Of a stretch of DNA of 6,564 bases, positions 6,276 through 6,564 are shown one piece after another. The stretch lies in the NCBI GenBank assembly GCA_946575275.1, contig CAMNZV010000092.1:1-6564 (forward strand), read 5' to 3'. The translations under genes and the position numbers were made by a program. Source of the stretch: an uncultured Clostridium sp. Lineage in GTDB: Bacteria > Bacillota > Clostridia > Clostridiales > Clostridiaceae. The notes beneath the pieces are model-generated. The model saw only the letters and a program-made list of their open reading frames with translations, ran no database searches and was not told the DNA's origin. How positions within the stretch are numbered: position 1 is the first letter of the stretch; each line of letters opens with the position of its first letter.

Positions 6276-6564
6276 TGAGAACAGTTGATTTAAATGCTTT
6301 AGTAGATGTAAATCCAAAGGTGGATACAAGTAAAACTAAAGAAAATAAAGGTACCATAAAAGATAATAAAGCAGAATCTAAATTTGAAAATGTTTTAAAG
6401 GATAAAATCCAAGTTAAGGATTTAAATGACACTAAAAGTACTAAAGAAGTATTAGAAACTAAGGATGAAACTAAGGACGAAACTATTGAGGATTCAAATG
6501 TTGATGAAATAATGGTGTTACTAACTAATATTTTAAATGATGTTAAAGTTATAAGTAAAGATGA
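6275..6564 (+). CDS. fliK: Probable flagellar hook-length control protein FliK, N-terminal part (3' end outside window)
   Basis: An open frame starts at ATG 6275, which shares its A with the fliJ stop TAA (6273-6275), and runs without a stop to the window end: 96 codons plus two bases. It has the strongest ribosome binding site in the window. The visible protein starts MRTVDLNALVDVNPK and is very hydrophilic, rich in Lys, Asp, Glu, Thr and Asn, with KFENVLKDKI near residues 36-45 and the repeat ETKDETKDET at about 61-70. FliK proteins have a low-complexity, poorly conserved N-terminal half used as an exported ruler, while the recognisable substrate-switch domain is C-terminal and would lie beyond the window. 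The name is therefore inferred from position after fliJ, from composition, and from the usual clostridial order fliI-fliJ-fliK-flgD. That the gene is real is near certain; that it is fliK is probable. Confidence 0.75.
   Translation, partial: MRTVDLNALVDVNPKVDTSKTKENKGTIKDNKAESKFENVLKDKIQVKDLNDTKSTKEVLETKDETKDETIEDSNVDEIMVLLTNILNDVKVISKD
6455..6484 (+). repeat. 12-base tandem repeat, 2.5 copies, in the probable fliK
   Basis: GAAACTAAGGAT is followed directly by GAAACTAAGGAC and then GAAACT, giving 2.5 in-frame copies with one mismatch. It encodes ETKDETKDET. The unit is four codons long, so gain or loss of a unit would change protein length without a frameshift. Confidence 0.8.

Noticed and set aside
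6211..6432. A 73-codon minus-strand frame opposite the fliJ-fliK junction.
   Set aside because: It overlaps the strong ribosome binding site and start of the last gene on the opposite strand, and the composition is that of a shadow frame.
1..6564. CRISPR arrays, tRNA or rRNA genes, insertion sequences, riboswitches, intrinsic terminators or a novel defence or mobile system.
   Set aside because: The window is almost fully coding with recognisable flagellar genes in conventional order. I saw no dispersed repeat array, transposase, structured RNA or GC-rich hairpin followed by a T run.

Overview
The window is a continuous piece of a flagellar basal-body and export operon from a low-GC Gram-positive bacterium. 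AT-rich codon choice, strong GGAGG-type ribosome binding sites before most genes, GTG/TTG start options and the gene order flgB-flgC-fliE-fliF-fliG-fliH-fliI-fliJ-(fliK) point to the class Clostridia, most likely Clostridium in the broad sense. I do not claim a species.

Layout, all on the + strand: the 3' two-thirds of flgB (1-284), flgC (287-691), fliE (710-1063), fliF (1081-2682), fliG (2688-3710), fliH (3694-4491), fliI (4507-5814), fliJ (5826-6275), and the first 96 codons of a gene that by position should be fliK (from 6275, running off the end). Gaps are 2, 18, 17, 5, -17, 15, 11 and -1 bases. No gap is long enough for a promoter and none holds a terminator hairpin that I can see, so the genes are very probably one transcript that starts before the window and continues after it.

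The genes form a coherent assembly set. FlgB and FlgC are proximal rod proteins. FliE joins the rod to the MS ring. FliF builds the MS ring in the membrane. FliG is the rotor protein on its cytoplasmic face. FliH, FliI and FliJ form the ATPase complex that feeds the flagellar type III export gate. The expected FliK would set hook length.

I found no undescribed system. The points worth a second look are small: start-codon decisions for fliG and fliH, an EHPQ to EQPQ change in FliG, an Asn/Ser-rich loop in FliF, a near-duplicated translation start region before fliE and fliF, two A8 tracts in fliH, and a short tandem repeat in the truncated last gene.
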